Both the position numbers and the translations under genes were made by a program. The notes beneath the pieces were generated by a model. That model did not search any database and was not told the DNA's origin. It worked only from the letters and a program-made list of their open reading frames with translations. Positions 1-8,597 of a DNA stretch of 64,000 nt are shown here, piece after piece (positions within the stretch are counted from its first letter, which is position 1; each line of letters begins with the position of its first letter). Origin of the DNA: JAUNBN01 sp036645935 (lineage in GTDB: Bacteria; Bacillota; Clostridia; Oscillospirales; Ruminococcaceae); assembly GCA_036645935.1 (NCBI GenBank), contig JAVXNE010000001.1, positions 310,001 to 374,000 of the forward strand. Direction: 5' to 3'.

Positions 1-1226
1 ACCACGGCGAAGCAAACCCGTTTTTGAGCCTTCATTGCGGCAAGCTTTGAGCAAAACATCGCTGATTTGCCCTTTAGCTCCGGCAACTTGCTGCGCAGCC
101 AGCCGAGCATGTAAAATTCGTTGAAAGCCAAAAACCAGCACAATGAGAAAAACGCGAGATTCTGAAATCTTCCGGGAGCCGTGCCTGCCGCGCCATAGGC
201 ATAGGTTATCGGGGCAAATCCCGCGCACACAACGCAAAAAGAGAACGCGAGCACCGCAATCGGAAATCTGTAATGATATTTTCTTTTCGCGCACAAATTC
301 CAGAAAATCGGCGCGAGCGCAAGCAAGCAGAACGCAAGTCCGAAGCCGGCGCTTGAGCGCAGCAGCCGCGCGCCGTCCTCAAAGGCGCAGCCGACAACGG
401 TGAGAATGTTGCGTTTAACCCCCGTCAAACCGAAGAACTCGATGCGCTTTGCGTTACCGGGGGCAAGGACATTTGCCAAAAAACAAAGCAGCTGTGTCAG
501 CGCCACGGAGGATGCAAAAACAGCATTGAGCTTATCCCTCTTAACAAAAATCTGCCACAAAGCCAAAATCGCAAGAAGTCCGGATGTGATGAATGCGGTG
601 TGGTAGTTTGCCCCGCCGCACAGCAGCGAGAGAACAAGCGATAGCACAAGCCACAACGAACGTCCGCGCGCGCGCGCCGCACTGCACAGCCGCGCGGCAC
701 AGCCGAGCAGCAAAAGCGACAGACAGTACGTCCCGGTATATGTCGCGGCACCGCTGTACCAGAACAGTCCCTCGACCGGAGAGGGCAAAAACTGCACGGA
801 CATGAACGTTATAATGGATGCAATCGTTATGCAGCTGCACCCGCTTGCGGCAAAAAGCATTCGCAGCACTGAAAACACAAAAAAGCAAATACACAGAAAG
901 AGCAGCAACAGCGTGATCGTGGGCACAAGATGATAGGCGTTCTCGCCCAGCGCGATCGGGCAGAGACAGAGGGCAAACGTGCAGGTATAGGAGCCCTGCC
1001 AGTTGACATAACTGTCCTTCGCGACAAACACCGCGTCGTTTGCGACATCGGCGAGTGACCCACCGTCTGCGATTATTGCCGCAGTTCGCGCCGAGCCCGA
1101 ATAATCATCCGCGCTCGGATAATTGTATCGCCCGATACAGGCGATCGAGACAACACTTGCAACGAGCAACACAACAGCAACAATAGCCACCGCAATTTCG
1201 CTTTTTTTTTCACATGCAGCGCCCAT
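1..1226 (-). CDS. DUF6056-like polytopic membrane protein, 3' end outside window
   Basis: An uninterrupted minus-strand frame starts at ATG 1226 and runs off the left edge, so about 408 residues are visible. A first helix near residues 9-30 is followed by RYNYPSADDYSGSA, which matches the N-terminal signature of DUF6056 (GT-C-like) proteins: a helix, then a 'PSADDY' segment carrying the acidic pair. Further hydrophobic segments follow, with GGANYHTAFITSG and NVLAPGNAKRIEF, the second resembling the conserved 'APGN..R' motif of the family. Such proteins are thought to be membrane glycosyltransferase-like enzymes of envelope polysaccharides, but the substrate is unknown. An AAAGG ribosome binding site lies about 13 nt upstream. 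It diverges from the rhomboid-like gene. The frame is certain; the family assignment is from motif memory. Confidence 0.8.
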   Translation of the reverse strand, partial: MGAACEKKSEIAVAIVAVVLLVASVVSIACIGRYNYPSADDYSGSARTAAIIADGGSLADVANDAVFVAKDSYVNWQGSYTCTFALCLCPIALGENAYHLVPTITLLLLFLCICFFVFSVLRMLFAASGCSCITIASIITFMSVQFLPSPVEGLFWYSGAATYTGTYCLSLLLLGCAARLCSAARARGRSLWLVLSLVLSLLCGGANYHTAFITSGLLAILALWQIFVKRDKLNAVFASSVALTQLLCFLANVLAPGNAKRIEFFGLTGVKRNILTVVGCAFEDGARLLRSSAGFGLAFCLLALAPIFWNLCAKRKYHYRFPIAVLAFSFCVVCAGFAPITYAYGAAGTAPGRFQNLAFFSLCWFLAFNEFYMLGWLRSKLPELKGKSAMFCSKLAAMKAQKRVCFAV

Positions 1227-1271
1227 CGTCGAATCCCAACCTTTCGCCGCCGCGAGCTTTTACCTGACAAT

Positions 1272-1299
1272 ACTATAACAAAATATGTGCAGCTGTCAA
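1272..1299 (-). promoter_or_regulatory. Sigma-A-type promoter of the DUF6056-like gene
   Basis: Minus strand: TTGACA (1294-1299), 16-nt spacer, TATAGT (1272-1277), about 45 nt before the ATG at 1226. It is back to back with the promoter of the rightward gene. Confidence 0.6.
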
Positions 1300-1305
1300 T
1301 CTCTG

Positions 1306-1334
1306 TTGTCACGGCCTTGAAAATGGGATATAAT
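1306..1334 (+). promoter_or_regulatory. Sigma-A-type promoter of the rhomboid-like gene
   Basis: TTGTCA (1306-1311), 17-nt spacer, TATAAT (1329-1334), 32 nt before the ATG at 1367. Only 6 nt separate its -35 box from that of the divergent promoter, so the two may compete. Confidence 0.7.
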
Positions 1335-1366
1335 TTAACAACTAAACATTTGGGGAGAGTCTTCGC

Positions 1367-2044
1367 ATGAAATTCTTATACCCGCTCGAAAGGAAGCTCG
1401 GCAAATATGCCGTTCGCAACCTCATGCTTATAATCACTGTCGGGCAGCTCGCAGTGTTCGTGATAAGTTTCCTGTTTCCGTCGCTGAACTTGATTGGGTG
1501 GATGTCTCTGTCACGCGCCGCTGTGCTTCAAGGGCAGATTTGGCGTCTCGTCACGTTCATCCTGATTCCGCCCAACACATCGATTCTCTTTATCTTGATT
1601 TCGCTCTATTTCTACTACATGATAGGCGGCGCGCTCGAAAACGAATGGGGCGCGTTCATGTTCAACGTCTACTATTTTATCGGCATTATTGGGGCAATTG
1701 CCGCCGCGTTCATCACGGGTGTCGGCGACAATTACTACCTTAACATGTCTCTGTTTTTGGCATTCGCTATCCTCTATCCCGATTTTGAGGTTCTGCTTTT
1801 CTATATTCTGCCCATCAAGATGAAATATCTTGCGATACTGGACGCCGCACTGTTTTTGATATCGTTTATCAGAGGTCCGTGGTCAGCCCGCGCCGCGATC
1901 ATCGCGTCACTTGTCAACCTGATAATTTTCTTCGGCGGCACGTTCGTAAATTACGTAAAACAGCAGCAAAAATACGCAAAAACCCGCCGAAACTTCCGCA
2001 GCCAAACCGAAACCTGGAACAAAAACAGCAACCGCTTCAGATGA
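1367..2044 (+). CDS. Rhomboid-like membrane protein lacking protease motif
   Basis: A 225-residue protein with about six membrane helices. The order of features follows the rhomboid/derlin fold: first helix (LMLIITVGQLAVFVISFLF), then GQIWRLVTFILIPP, then a helix leading into GGALENEWGAFMFNVYY, the region that holds the E/R-containing motif of rhomboids. The helix that should carry the catalytic GxSG reads YYLNMSLFLAFAILYP, so the nucleophile motif is absent, and I see no catalytic His in the last helix. It is therefore likely a pseudoprotease with a binding or quality-control role. A GGGGAG site lies 8 nt before ATG 1367. The C-terminal tail (from about residue 195) is basic and polar. The glucosaminidase gene follows 25 nt downstream, probably in the same transcript. 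Confidence 0.75.
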   Translation: MKFLYPLERKLGKYAVRNLMLIITVGQLAVFVISFLFPSLNLIGWMSLSRAAVLQGQIWRLVTFILIPPNTSILFILISLYFYYMIGGALENEWGAFMFNVYYFIGIIGAIAAAFITGVGDNYYLNMSLFLAFAILYPDFEVLLFYILPIKMKYLAILDAALFLISFIRGPWSARAAIIASLVNLIIFFGGTFVNYVKQQQKYAKTRRNFRSQTETWNKNSNRFR

Positions 2045-2069
2045 TATTCCCCACCCTTGAAGGAGTCGT

Positions 2070-4070
2070 ATGAACACTGTCATCACGCTCGCGCTCGCGT
2101 TCGCGCTGGCGCTTCAAGGCGGGCTTGAATTCATCAAGCCACAGTCCGCACGTGACGCCGAGGCCGAAATTTATAAGGGAGCGCCCGCAAGCGCAAGCGA
2201 GATGAAGTCGTTTGTGCACGAGTGCACTTTTGGTGCACTCTCACTGCGCCGCCCTTGCGGTGAAGAAAGCCTGTGCATTTATCCCGCAGGTTTCGCGCTA
2301 ACAGCCGAAATCGGCTCCTGGCTCGAATTTGTCGTCGAGCGAAACGGCGAGCGGCTGTCATATAAGGATTTCACCTGTGAGCTTACGTGCGGAGCCGACT
2401 GCGCCGCGATTTATTACAGCGGTGAAATCCTCGCCCTCGGTGAGGGCGAGGTCTCTATCAAAGTGTGGTTGGACGACAATCCTTCAGTATACGGCGTCAG
2501 CAGTGCTGTGACCGTGGTCGAGCCCGAGCTTCCAAACAGCTATACCTCTGTAAAGGGCTGCAAAACTCCCGCTAATCCACAGGACGAAGCGTTTGAGCAA
2601 AGCATAGAGGGCTTTCCAGACAGCTACAAATCCCCTCTTCGCGCGTGGCATATGTTCCACCCGGACTGGGTGTTCAAACCCCTCGACACAGGCCTTGATT
2701 TTTGGAGCGCCGTCGGCATACAGAGCGGAGGTGATCGCAATCTCACGCTGCTTGCAAACATGGCCGATATCCTGAAAAGCCGAGCAGCCGGGGATTACGA
2801 CCGAGAGAGCGGCTCTTACATCTTAAAAGACACCGGCTGGGTCGAGACCAACTCAATCCCGGTCTCGTATTTTATGGATCCCCGCAATTTTCTTGAAGGA
2901 AGCGGGATTTTTCAGTTTGAAACGCTCAAATACGACGAGGCCTTTCACACTGAAAGCGGTGTTCAGGGCATTGTCGCGGGGACGTTTATGGAAAACGCGA
3001 CGGCCGATTATCTCGATTCAGACAAAAAGCTGCACAAAAGCGACACGAGCTACTCAAAGGCGATCATGAACGCAGCCCGTGAGACGGGAGTGAATCCCTA
3101 TTATCTTGCCGCAAAGATTCGCGGTGAGATAGGCGCTTCCAAAAGCCGCAGCGTGACTGGCGACGTCGCGGGACTAGAAGGCTTATATAATTACTACAAC
3201 ATCGGTGCGACCGACGGCTCCGGCAATATCGAGCGAGCGCTCGAATATGCCGGAGCGCAGGGCAGCTACGGCAGGCCGTGGAACACACCCGAAAAGGCGA
3301 TTGTGGGCGGCGCGCGCTTTATCGCCGCCGACTACGTTTCTCTGGGACAGGACACCGGGTATCTTCAGAAGTTTAACGTGGCACCATACACCGCGACGAC
3401 GAAGCATCTGCATCAATACATGACAAACGTCTCGGGAGCAGCCGCACAGGCGTCAAGTGCGTTCAACGGCTATGCGAAGATCGAGATGCTTGATATGCCG
3501 ATTGAGTTTTCCATACCCGTTTTTGAAAATATGCCATTCGAATCGCGTTCCGCAGACGAACTTGCCGATTCAACCGGTCAGTCACAGCTCGCTATATCGA
3601 GGGCAAACGTCGGAATCCGCAGTGCACCCCACCTCGCCTCATCTAGTGTGGGCGAACTTCCCCTCGGTGGAGTCGTAAAGGTGAGCACTGCAGTGAAAAC
3701 TGATGCCGCACACTGGCACAGCTGGCTGATTGCGCCTTTCTGGTATTGCATAGAATACGTCAGCCCCGGCGGGAGGAGTGTCGAGGGATTTGTGAGCGCA
3801 GAATGGCTTGAGTTGGGTGCGTTTCGGGTGCTTTCCGAAGGAGGACGCGCCACGATGAACGTTTTGGCACAGCCTGTGGGCAGTGATGACGATATCAGAT
3901 ATCTCTCACGCGACGATGCCGTCGCAACCGTGGATAAAGAAGGCGTTATAACGGCACTCGGAGAGGGCCGCACGAGCATCGTCGCCTATACCTCGGGCGG
4001 AGCTTTCTATGAGCGCTCGGTCATCGTCACTCCCAATCCCGCTCAAAGGGATGACATCGCCGACGAATAG
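2070..4070 (+). CDS. Secreted glucosaminidase-domain protein with SH3-like and Big_2-like domains
   Basis: A 666-residue exported protein: hydrophobic N-terminus (1-17, signal peptide or anchor), an Ig-like region (about 50-150), a glucosaminidase (GH73/LytD-like) region (about 185-485), an SH3b-like segment (about 510-582) and a C-terminal bacterial Ig (Big_2) domain (586-653, with YLSRDDAVATVDKEGVITAL). The hydrolase part shows landmarks of clostridial N-acetylglucosaminidases: HPDWVFKPLDTGLDFWSAV, YFMDPRNFL, IFQFETLKYDE, GVNPYYLAAKIRGEIG. The Glu of RGEIG (about 353) is the likely catalytic acid. It should cleave the glycan strands of peptidoglycan during growth or separation. The ribosome binding site AAGGAG is well placed. 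The family call is firm; the exact bond cleaved is inferred. Confidence 0.82.
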   Translation: MNTVITLALAFALALQGGLEFIKPQSARDAEAEIYKGAPASASEMKSFVHECTFGALSLRRPCGEESLCIYPAGFALTAEIGSWLEFVVERNGERLSYKDFTCELTCGADCAAIYYSGEILALGEGEVSIKVWLDDNPSVYGVSSAVTVVEPELPNSYTSVKGCKTPANPQDEAFEQSIEGFPDSYKSPLRAWHMFHPDWVFKPLDTGLDFWSAVGIQSGGDRNLTLLANMADILKSRAAGDYDRESGSYILKDTGWVETNSIPVSYFMDPRNFLEGSGIFQFETLKYDEAFHTESGVQGIVAGTFMENATADYLDSDKKLHKSDTSYSKAIMNAARETGVNPYYLAAKIRGEIGASKSRSVTGDVAGLEGLYNYYNIGATDGSGNIERALEYAGAQGSYGRPWNTPEKAIVGGARFIAADYVSLGQDTGYLQKFNVAPYTATTKHLHQYMTNVSGAAAQASSAFNGYAKIEMLDMPIEFSIPVFENMPFESRSADELADSTGQSQLAISRANVGIRSAPHLASSSVGELPLGGVVKVSTAVKTDAAHWHSWLIAPFWYCIEYVSPGGRSVEGFVSAEWLELGAFRVLSEGGRATMNVLAQPVGSDDDIRYLSRDDAVATVDKEGVITALGEGRTSIVAYTSGGAFYERSVIVTPNPAQRDDIADE

Positions 4071-4086
4071 AAAAGCTCCGAACGCG

Positions 4087-4116
4087 AAAAAAGACCGTGC
4101 CATAAGACACGGTCTT
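4087..4116 (-). terminator. Rho-independent terminator of rpmB
   Basis: Arms AAGACCGTG (4091-4099) and CACGGTCTT (4108-4116) pair perfectly around an 8-nt loop. Read on the minus strand the hairpin is followed by six T. On the plus strand no T-run follows, so termination of the glucosaminidase transcript here would be weak. Confidence 0.85.
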
Positions 4117-4130
4117 GTGTTCGGTTTTCG

Positions 4131-4319
4131 CTATACCGCTCTGGTCACCTTGCCGGCACGCAGACAACGGGTGCAGGCGTGGATGTACTGGGGCGAGCCG
4201 TCGACGAGCGCCTTAACACGCTGAACGTTTGGCTTGAAGGTCCTGTTGGAACGTCTGTGGGAGTGAGAAACCTTGATGCCGAACACGACGCCTTTGCCGC
4301 AAATATCACATTTTGCCAT
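4131..4319 (-). CDS. rpmB: 50S ribosomal protein bL28
   Basis: A 62-residue basic protein starting MAKCDICGKGVVFG. It is the L28 of the large ribosomal subunit, of the cysteine-containing type: CDIC near the N-terminus and CTRC near the C-terminus form the usual zinc-ribbon set. The conserved core SHSHRRSNRTFKPNVQRV binds 23S rRNA. ATG 4319 is preferred to an in-frame ATG 9 nt upstream because bL28 proteins begin MAxxCxxxGK and because a GGAGG ribosome binding site lies within reach. It is a single-gene unit opposite in direction to its neighbours and has its own terminator. Confidence 0.96.
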   Translation of the reverse strand: MAKCDICGKGVVFGIKVSHSHRRSNRTFKPNVQRVKALVDGSPQYIHACTRCLRAGKVTRAV

Positions 4320-4403
4320 CTTCTGCACCTCCTTACTTTTACAATAGTCGCGATTGATATAATATCAGATAACACAGGATTATGCAAGGTTTTTTTCGTT
4401 TTG

Positions 4404-4432
4404 TTGTGTTTTCCTCTGGCATTGACTATAAT
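4404..4432 (+). promoter_or_regulatory. Sigma-A-type promoter of the M50-scpAB operon
   Basis: TTGTGT (4404-4409), 17-nt spacer, TATAAT (4427-4432). The expected start of transcription is about 15 nt before ATG 4454, giving a short leader with GGAG at 4443. Confidence 0.65.
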
Positions 4433-4453
4433 ATAAAACAATGGAGAACTTTT

Positions 4454-5128
4454 ATGAACCCTGATATATTTCAATACCTCGCGCGAGGCATTGTGCTCCT
4501 CACCGCGATACCGGTGCACGAATCGGCACACGCATATGTCTCTTACAAATTGGGCGACCCCACGGCAAAAAATCTCGGACGGCTTTCGCTCAACCCGCTT
4601 CGACACTTCGACGTGCTCGGGTGCGTCAGCATGCTCATCATTGGAATCGGTTGGGCAAAGCCGGTGCCCATCGACCCTAGATATTACAAAAACCCAAAGG
4701 CAGGAATGGCTCTATCCGCGCTGGCAGGCCCGGTTTCCAATTTTCTCATGGCCTTTGTCGCGATGATATTTTATAAAATTGCGCTCTTCAGCTATGCGGC
4801 GAGCGGCGGTTCTCAAATAGTCCGCATGTTTGCCGTGCTGCTTCAGGCCATGGTTCTGATCAACATCTCGCTCGGCATATTCAATTTAATTCCCGTTCCG
4901 CCGTTCGACGGATCGAGAATTTTCGGTTTTTTCCTTCCCGAGCACGTATACTGGGGCATAATGAAATACGAGCGTTACATCTTTTTTGCTGTGCTTGCGC
5001 TACTGTTTTTCGGTGTTCTGAACACCCCGCTTTTGGCGGCAAACAACGCTCTTTTTACTGCTTTCGATTTTCTGACCCGTCCCGTCGACATTCTCATGAG
5101 CGCGGTGACCGGGTTTTCGCGCGGATAG
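4454..5128 (+). CDS. Site-2 protease family (M50) membrane metalloprotease
   Basis: A 224-residue membrane protein with the zinc-binding HESAH (H22, E23, H26) in the first helix and the third ligand in the NLIPVPPFDGSR segment (D152), the arrangement of the short M50B/YwhC-type site-2 proteases. These cut membrane-embedded substrates within the bilayer. The substrate here is unknown. Although the frame opens upstream, the start is placed at ATG 4454 because it follows GGAG by 7 nt and lies just downstream of the promoter. In many Clostridia this gene sits directly before scpA, as here (10-nt gap), which supports the call. Confidence 0.9.
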   Translation: MNPDIFQYLARGIVLLTAIPVHESAHAYVSYKLGDPTAKNLGRLSLNPLRHFDVLGCVSMLIIGIGWAKPVPIDPRYYKNPKAGMALSALAGPVSNFLMAFVAMIFYKIALFSYAASGGSQIVRMFAVLLQAMVLINISLGIFNLIPVPPFDGSRIFGFFLPEHVYWGIMKYERYIFFAVLALLFFGVLNTPLLAANNALFTAFDFLTRPVDILMSAVTGFSRG

Positions 5129-5138
5129 GGCGGGGATT

Positions 5139-5855
5139 ATGGAAAAGGTCTCTTATAAATTAGATAAATTTGAGGGTCCTCTCGATCTCCTGCTCCATCT
5201 CGTCGCACGGAGAAGAATGGAACTGTGGGAGATCAACATCCACGAGCTTATTGACCAATATCTCGCGTTCGTGGGAGAGATTGGTCCGGATGAACTGGAT
5301 CCCACAAGTGAATTCATCGAGATGGCGGCGCGGCTTGTTTACCTAAAATCGGCGTCTTTGCTCCCGCGACGCGATGAGGCCGACGATCTTGAACGCGAGC
5401 TGACAGGTCAGCTCATCGAATACCATCTTTGCAAGAAAATGGCCGCGCGTCTTCGCGATATGTCGGAGGGCATAAACTTTTTTGTGCGTGAGCCTCTTGA
5501 AATCGAGTTTTCGACCGAGTATTCGACGATTCACGATCCGTCGTCACTGCTTGCGGCTTACATGAGCATAATGGGCAAGGGCGCCCGGCGGGCACTTCCA
5601 TCGACTGGAGAATTCGACGAACTTGTGACCGCGCCCGTCGTCTCTGTGCAGACGCGAATCATCTTCATCATGAGACTCATGAGACGCGGAAATGCAAAAT
5701 ATGTTTCAGACTTTTTCTCAAATTCCCGCTCGCGCAGCGAATCGGTCGCGACATTTCTCGGGTTACTTGAGCTGATGCGCGCAGGGCGGATAGAGATTGG
5801 GAACGACGGCGGTGTAATTTCAAAGAATCATCACAGGAGGACGGATGAACACTAA
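5139..5855 (+). CDS. scpA: Segregation and condensation protein A
   Basis: A 238-residue kleisin of the SMC-ScpAB condensin. The N-terminal SMC-binding part reads YKLDKFEGPLDLLLHLV and is followed by the helix with ELIDQYLAFV; both are standard ScpA landmarks. The C-terminal winged-helix part (about 165-235, SVQTRIIFIMRLMRRG onward) contacts the SMC head. ScpA bridges the two SMC heads and recruits ScpB, and so organises and segregates the chromosome. It overlaps scpB by 11 nt, consistent with coupled translation of a fixed-stoichiometry complex. Confidence 0.95.
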   Translation: MEKVSYKLDKFEGPLDLLLHLVARRRMELWEINIHELIDQYLAFVGEIGPDELDPTSEFIEMAARLVYLKSASLLPRRDEADDLERELTGQLIEYHLCKKMAARLRDMSEGINFFVREPLEIEFSTEYSTIHDPSSLLAAYMSIMGKGARRALPSTGEFDELVTAPVVSVQTRIIFIMRLMRRGNAKYVSDFFSNSRSRSESVATFLGLLELMRAGRIEIGNDGGVISKNHHRRTDEH

Positions 5856-6423
5856 CCTTTATAAAAGCGCAGTTGAATCGGTGCTCTTCGCGGTAGGCGA
5901 ACCTATTTCAGCAGAAAGAATCGCGCTCGCTATCGGAATAGAAAAGAGCGCCGTTCTCATGATATTAGACGAACTCACGTGTGAGCTGGACGCCGCCGAG
6001 CGCGGAATCTGCATTCTGCGTTTCGACGACCGCTATCAAATGGCGACGCGGCCAGTCTTTGCCGACTTTGCCGCGCGCGCTCTTGACAACCGCCGCAACA
6101 CCCCGCTCTCGCAGGCGGCACTTGAGGTTCTCTCAATCGTCGCATACAACCAGCCCGTGTCGCGCGCATTCATCGACCAGGTCAGAGGCGTGGACAGCTC
6201 GTCCCCCGTAACCAGCCTTGTGACAAAAAACCTCATCTGTGAGGCCGGCAGACTTGATTTGCCTGGACGCCCGGTGAGCTTTAAGACGACGGACAACTTT
6301 CTGCGATGCTTCGGCCTTGCGTCAATTGCGGAGTTGCCACCCATCTATGGCGAAGAGCTTGAACTGACACTCGGTTCGGAGATGCAGGACGACTATGAGG
6401 GCGAGGAGCTGAAGTTCGATTGA
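5845..6423 (+). CDS. scpB: Segregation and condensation protein B
   Basis: A 192-residue protein of two winged-helix domains that dimerises and binds ScpA. Typical segments are YKSAVESVLFAVGEPIS at the start, ALEVLSIVAYNQPVSRAFIDQVRGVDSS in the centre and TDNFLRCFGLASIAELPP near the end. A GGAGG site inside the end of scpA precedes ATG 5845. The C-terminus is acidic (DDYEGEELKFD). The stop overlaps the TTG start of the next gene. Confidence 0.95.
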   Translation: MNTNLYKSAVESVLFAVGEPISAERIALAIGIEKSAVLMILDELTCELDAAERGICILRFDDRYQMATRPVFADFAARALDNRRNTPLSQAALEVLSIVAYNQPVSRAFIDQVRGVDSSSPVTSLVTKNLICEAGRLDLPGRPVSFKTTDNFLRCFGLASIAELPPIYGEELELTLGSEMQDDYEGEELKFD

Positions 6424-7091
6424 GCATACTGCTCGAGACACTGAAAATACTCGGAATCATACTTCTCTCGCTACTGGCATTGGTGATTGCGGCACTCTTT
6501 TTGCGAATAACCGCCCGTATTTGTTATGAGAAAGATGTGCTGACAGTGCGTGTTGGGGCTTTAGGACTTCGCTTCAAGATATTCGATTCATCCACTCCCG
6601 AAAAAGTAAAAAATAAGAAGCCGAAAATTCCTGACACCCCCGATGAACGTGAGCAACAAGAGATTCGTGCAAAAAAACATGTCATCCCTGATTTAGACAC
6701 AATCTGTGCGCTGCTCGGCGCGGGTGCCGGCTCGGCAGCACACATCCTGCGTCGCATCAGGATACGGCATGTCATGATAGTGTTTGTCGCATTCGCAGGC
6801 GACCCTTGTGCAACTGGGATGCTGACGGGCGCGATATGGCAGTCTCTCGGCTCGTTTATCACCTCGCTCGCGCTTGTGTGTCACGACATAACATACGACG
6901 AGCTTGTCGTTATACCGGATTTTATGGGTGAGCATGAGGGAGAAGAGAGATTCGGCTGTGAACTTTCAGCAAAACCCGTTATCGCACTTGCGGCGGGCAT
7001 AATACTTCTATTCAGATATCTCAAATTCAAGAGCCGCCAAGCTGTTGAAGCACGCGGCGACAAAGCAACCGAAAGGATGTGCGCAGAGTGA
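6420..7091 (+). CDS. DUF2953 family membrane protein
   Basis: A 223-residue protein starting at TTG 6420, overlapping the scpB stop. One N-terminal helix (about 4-27) is followed by a DUF2953-like region; the chain ends with a second hydrophobic stretch (about 185-203) and a basic tail. A gene of this family lies between scpB and gerW/ytfJ in many spore-forming Clostridia, and the order here matches. The function is unknown; a spore-related role is suspected from the neighbour. The sequence carries no catalytic motif I recognise. Confidence 0.78.
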   Translation: MSILLETLKILGIILLSLLALVIAALFLRITARICYEKDVLTVRVGALGLRFKIFDSSTPEKVKNKKPKIPDTPDEREQQEIRAKKHVIPDLDTICALLGAGAGSAAHILRRIRIRHVMIVFVAFAGDPCATGMLTGAIWQSLGSFITSLALVCHDITYDELVVIPDFMGEHEGEERFGCELSAKPVIALAAGIILLFRYLKFKSRQAVEARGDKATERMCAE

Positions 7092-7471
7092 ACGACAACA
7101 ACCCTATGGGCGCTATGATAGAGAGCGCAATTGAAAAGATAAAAGAGATGGCGACTACCGACACCGTTATCGGGCAACCGATGAGCCTGCCAAACGGAGT
7201 GACCGCAATACCCGTTTGCCGAGTGACGTTCGGATTCGGCAGCGGCGGAGCAGATCTTCCGAACAAGTCCGGTGCGCAGCTTTTCGGCGGCGGGATAGGC
7301 AGCGGCGTCAGCGTCACGCCCATCGCATTTCTCGTGACCGTTGGTGACAACGTGAAAATTCTGCAACTTGACACGATCGGAACGACGGCCGATAATATAG
7401 TGCGCTCGGTGCCCGACGTTATGGACAAGCTGTCCGGACTCGTCGCGAGCATCAGGCAGCCAAAGGAGTAA
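7088..7471 (+). CDS. gerW: GerW family sporulation protein (YtfJ)
   Basis: A 127-residue protein with the GerW signature: MIESAIEKIKEMATTDTVIGQPM, then TAIPVCRVTFGFGSGG and a glycine-rich GGGIGSGVSVTPIAFLV. In Bacillus the orthologue is made in the forespore and is needed for a germinant response. I start it at GTG 7088, which overlaps the preceding stop (GTGA) and stands 10 nt after GAAAGGA; a GTG at 7079 would sit too close to that site. With spoIIR elsewhere in the window it supports an endospore-forming host. Confidence 0.88.
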   Translation: MNDNNPMGAMIESAIEKIKEMATTDTVIGQPMSLPNGVTAIPVCRVTFGFGSGGADLPNKSGAQLFGGGIGSGVSVTPIAFLVTVGDNVKILQLDTIGTTADNIVRSVPDVMDKLSGLVASIRQPKE

Positions 7472-7472
7472 C

Positions 7473-8201
7473 ATGGACGAACGCATACAAAAGGTGATGT
7501 CAGAGCAGGGTTTTTGCTCCCGTCGCGCTGCGGAAAAACTCATTGAGCAAGGCAGGGTGCTGCTCAACGGCCGCGCCGTCTCGCTCGGGGACAAGATGGA
7601 CGCCCGCCGCGACGTGCTCAGCGTCGATGGACAGCGGCTTGAACTGCAAAAAAACACCGAGAAAAAATACTATATGCTTCACAAGCCTCGCGGATTCGTG
7701 ACCACCCTTTCGGACAGCCACGCAGCAAAAACTGTCGCCGATCTTCTGCCTTTGGACGCGGGACGGCTCTATCCCGTCGGGCGGCTGGACAAGGACAGCG
7801 AGGGTCTGTTGCTGCTGACCAACGACGGGGATTTCACCAACATGCTAACCCACCCCTCACACGGGGTTTCAAAGCTCTATCGCGTGAGTGTGCGGCCCGC
7901 TCCGGTTGAGGAGCAGCTCATCGCGCTCTCAACGGGAGTTACCCTCGATGACGGATACCTCGCGTCGCCGTTTTCGGTGCGCGTTGTGGCAAGCGAACCA
8001 AACAGAGGCGTGCTCGAGATGACTATGACCGAGGGGAAAAACCGCGAAATACGCCGTATGTGCGAGGTTGTCGGTCTCGAGGTCATCCGCCTCAAGCGGC
8101 TGTCCATCGGACCTGTCAAGCTCGGAATGCTCAAAACAGGAGACTATCGGGAACTTAAAAAAGAGGAGATAATCGCGCTGCGCAACGCCTATACAAAATG
8201 A
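7473..8201 (+). CDS. rluB: 23S rRNA pseudouridine synthase, RluB/RsuA family
   Basis: A 242-residue enzyme with an N-terminal S4 RNA-binding domain (about 1-60: RIQKVMSEQGFCSRRAAEKLI) and the RsuA/RluB catalytic domain. The catalytic aspartate is D106 in PVGRLDKDSEGLLLLTNDG; further family blocks are YMLHKPRGFVTT and GKNREIRRMCE. It converts a uridine of rRNA to pseudouridine, probably helix 80-region 23S U2605 as in RluB. It starts 2 nt after gerW, the usual order in Clostridia. RsuA (16S) specificity cannot be excluded from sequence alone. Confidence 0.9.
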   Translation: MDERIQKVMSEQGFCSRRAAEKLIEQGRVLLNGRAVSLGDKMDARRDVLSVDGQRLELQKNTEKKYYMLHKPRGFVTTLSDSHAAKTVADLLPLDAGRLYPVGRLDKDSEGLLLLTNDGDFTNMLTHPSHGVSKLYRVSVRPAPVEEQLIALSTGVTLDDGYLASPFSVRVVASEPNRGVLEMTMTEGKNREIRRMCEVVGLEVIRLKRLSIGPVKLGMLKTGDYRELKKEEIIALRNAYTK

Positions 8202-8220
8202 CAGTACAAAGGATAATTCT

Positions 8221-8577
8221 ATGGTTGAAATCTTTCGTGAGTTCGATGATGCTTTACTTAAAAAACTCGGAGCGCACGGCATGGACATGGCGTATGTCGC
8301 GCGCGCGAACGGGGTGGTTCTGGGCTACTGCGTCTATCGCTTGCGGGGCGACGCCGTTGAACTTGTGTCGCTTTGGGCGAATGGGGACGCCGCGCTCGCC
8401 GACGGAATTGCGCGGGCAGCGCTCGCGAGCTGCAAAGAAGTTTCGGTCTATGCCGTCTGTGTCGGAGACGGAGACGAGCTTAAAAATTTCTGCCGGTGCA
8501 TCTCTCTTCCGAGCGAGGGGCAGCTTGAAATCGACAGTATTCTGCGCAGCTGCGCAGGCGCGCCATCAGGGATGTAA
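8221..8577 (+). CDS. Small GNAT-like hypothetical protein
   Basis: 118 residues, ATG 8221 with AAAGGA 9 nt upstream, 19 nt after rluB and so likely the last gene of its operon. The stretch AYVARANGVVLGYCVYRLRG followed by VELVSLWANGDAALADGIAR resembles the beta strands and acetyl-CoA-side helix of the GNAT fold, but the protein is shorter than typical acetyltransferases and I cannot point to a catalytic residue. I do not assign a function. Confidence 0.55.
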   Translation: MVEIFREFDDALLKKLGAHGMDMAYVARANGVVLGYCVYRLRGDAVELVSLWANGDAALADGIARAALASCKEVSVYAVCVGDGDELKNFCRCISLPSEGQLEIDSILRSCAGAPSGM

Positions 8578-8597
8578 ACTTAAAATTCAATATTTTC

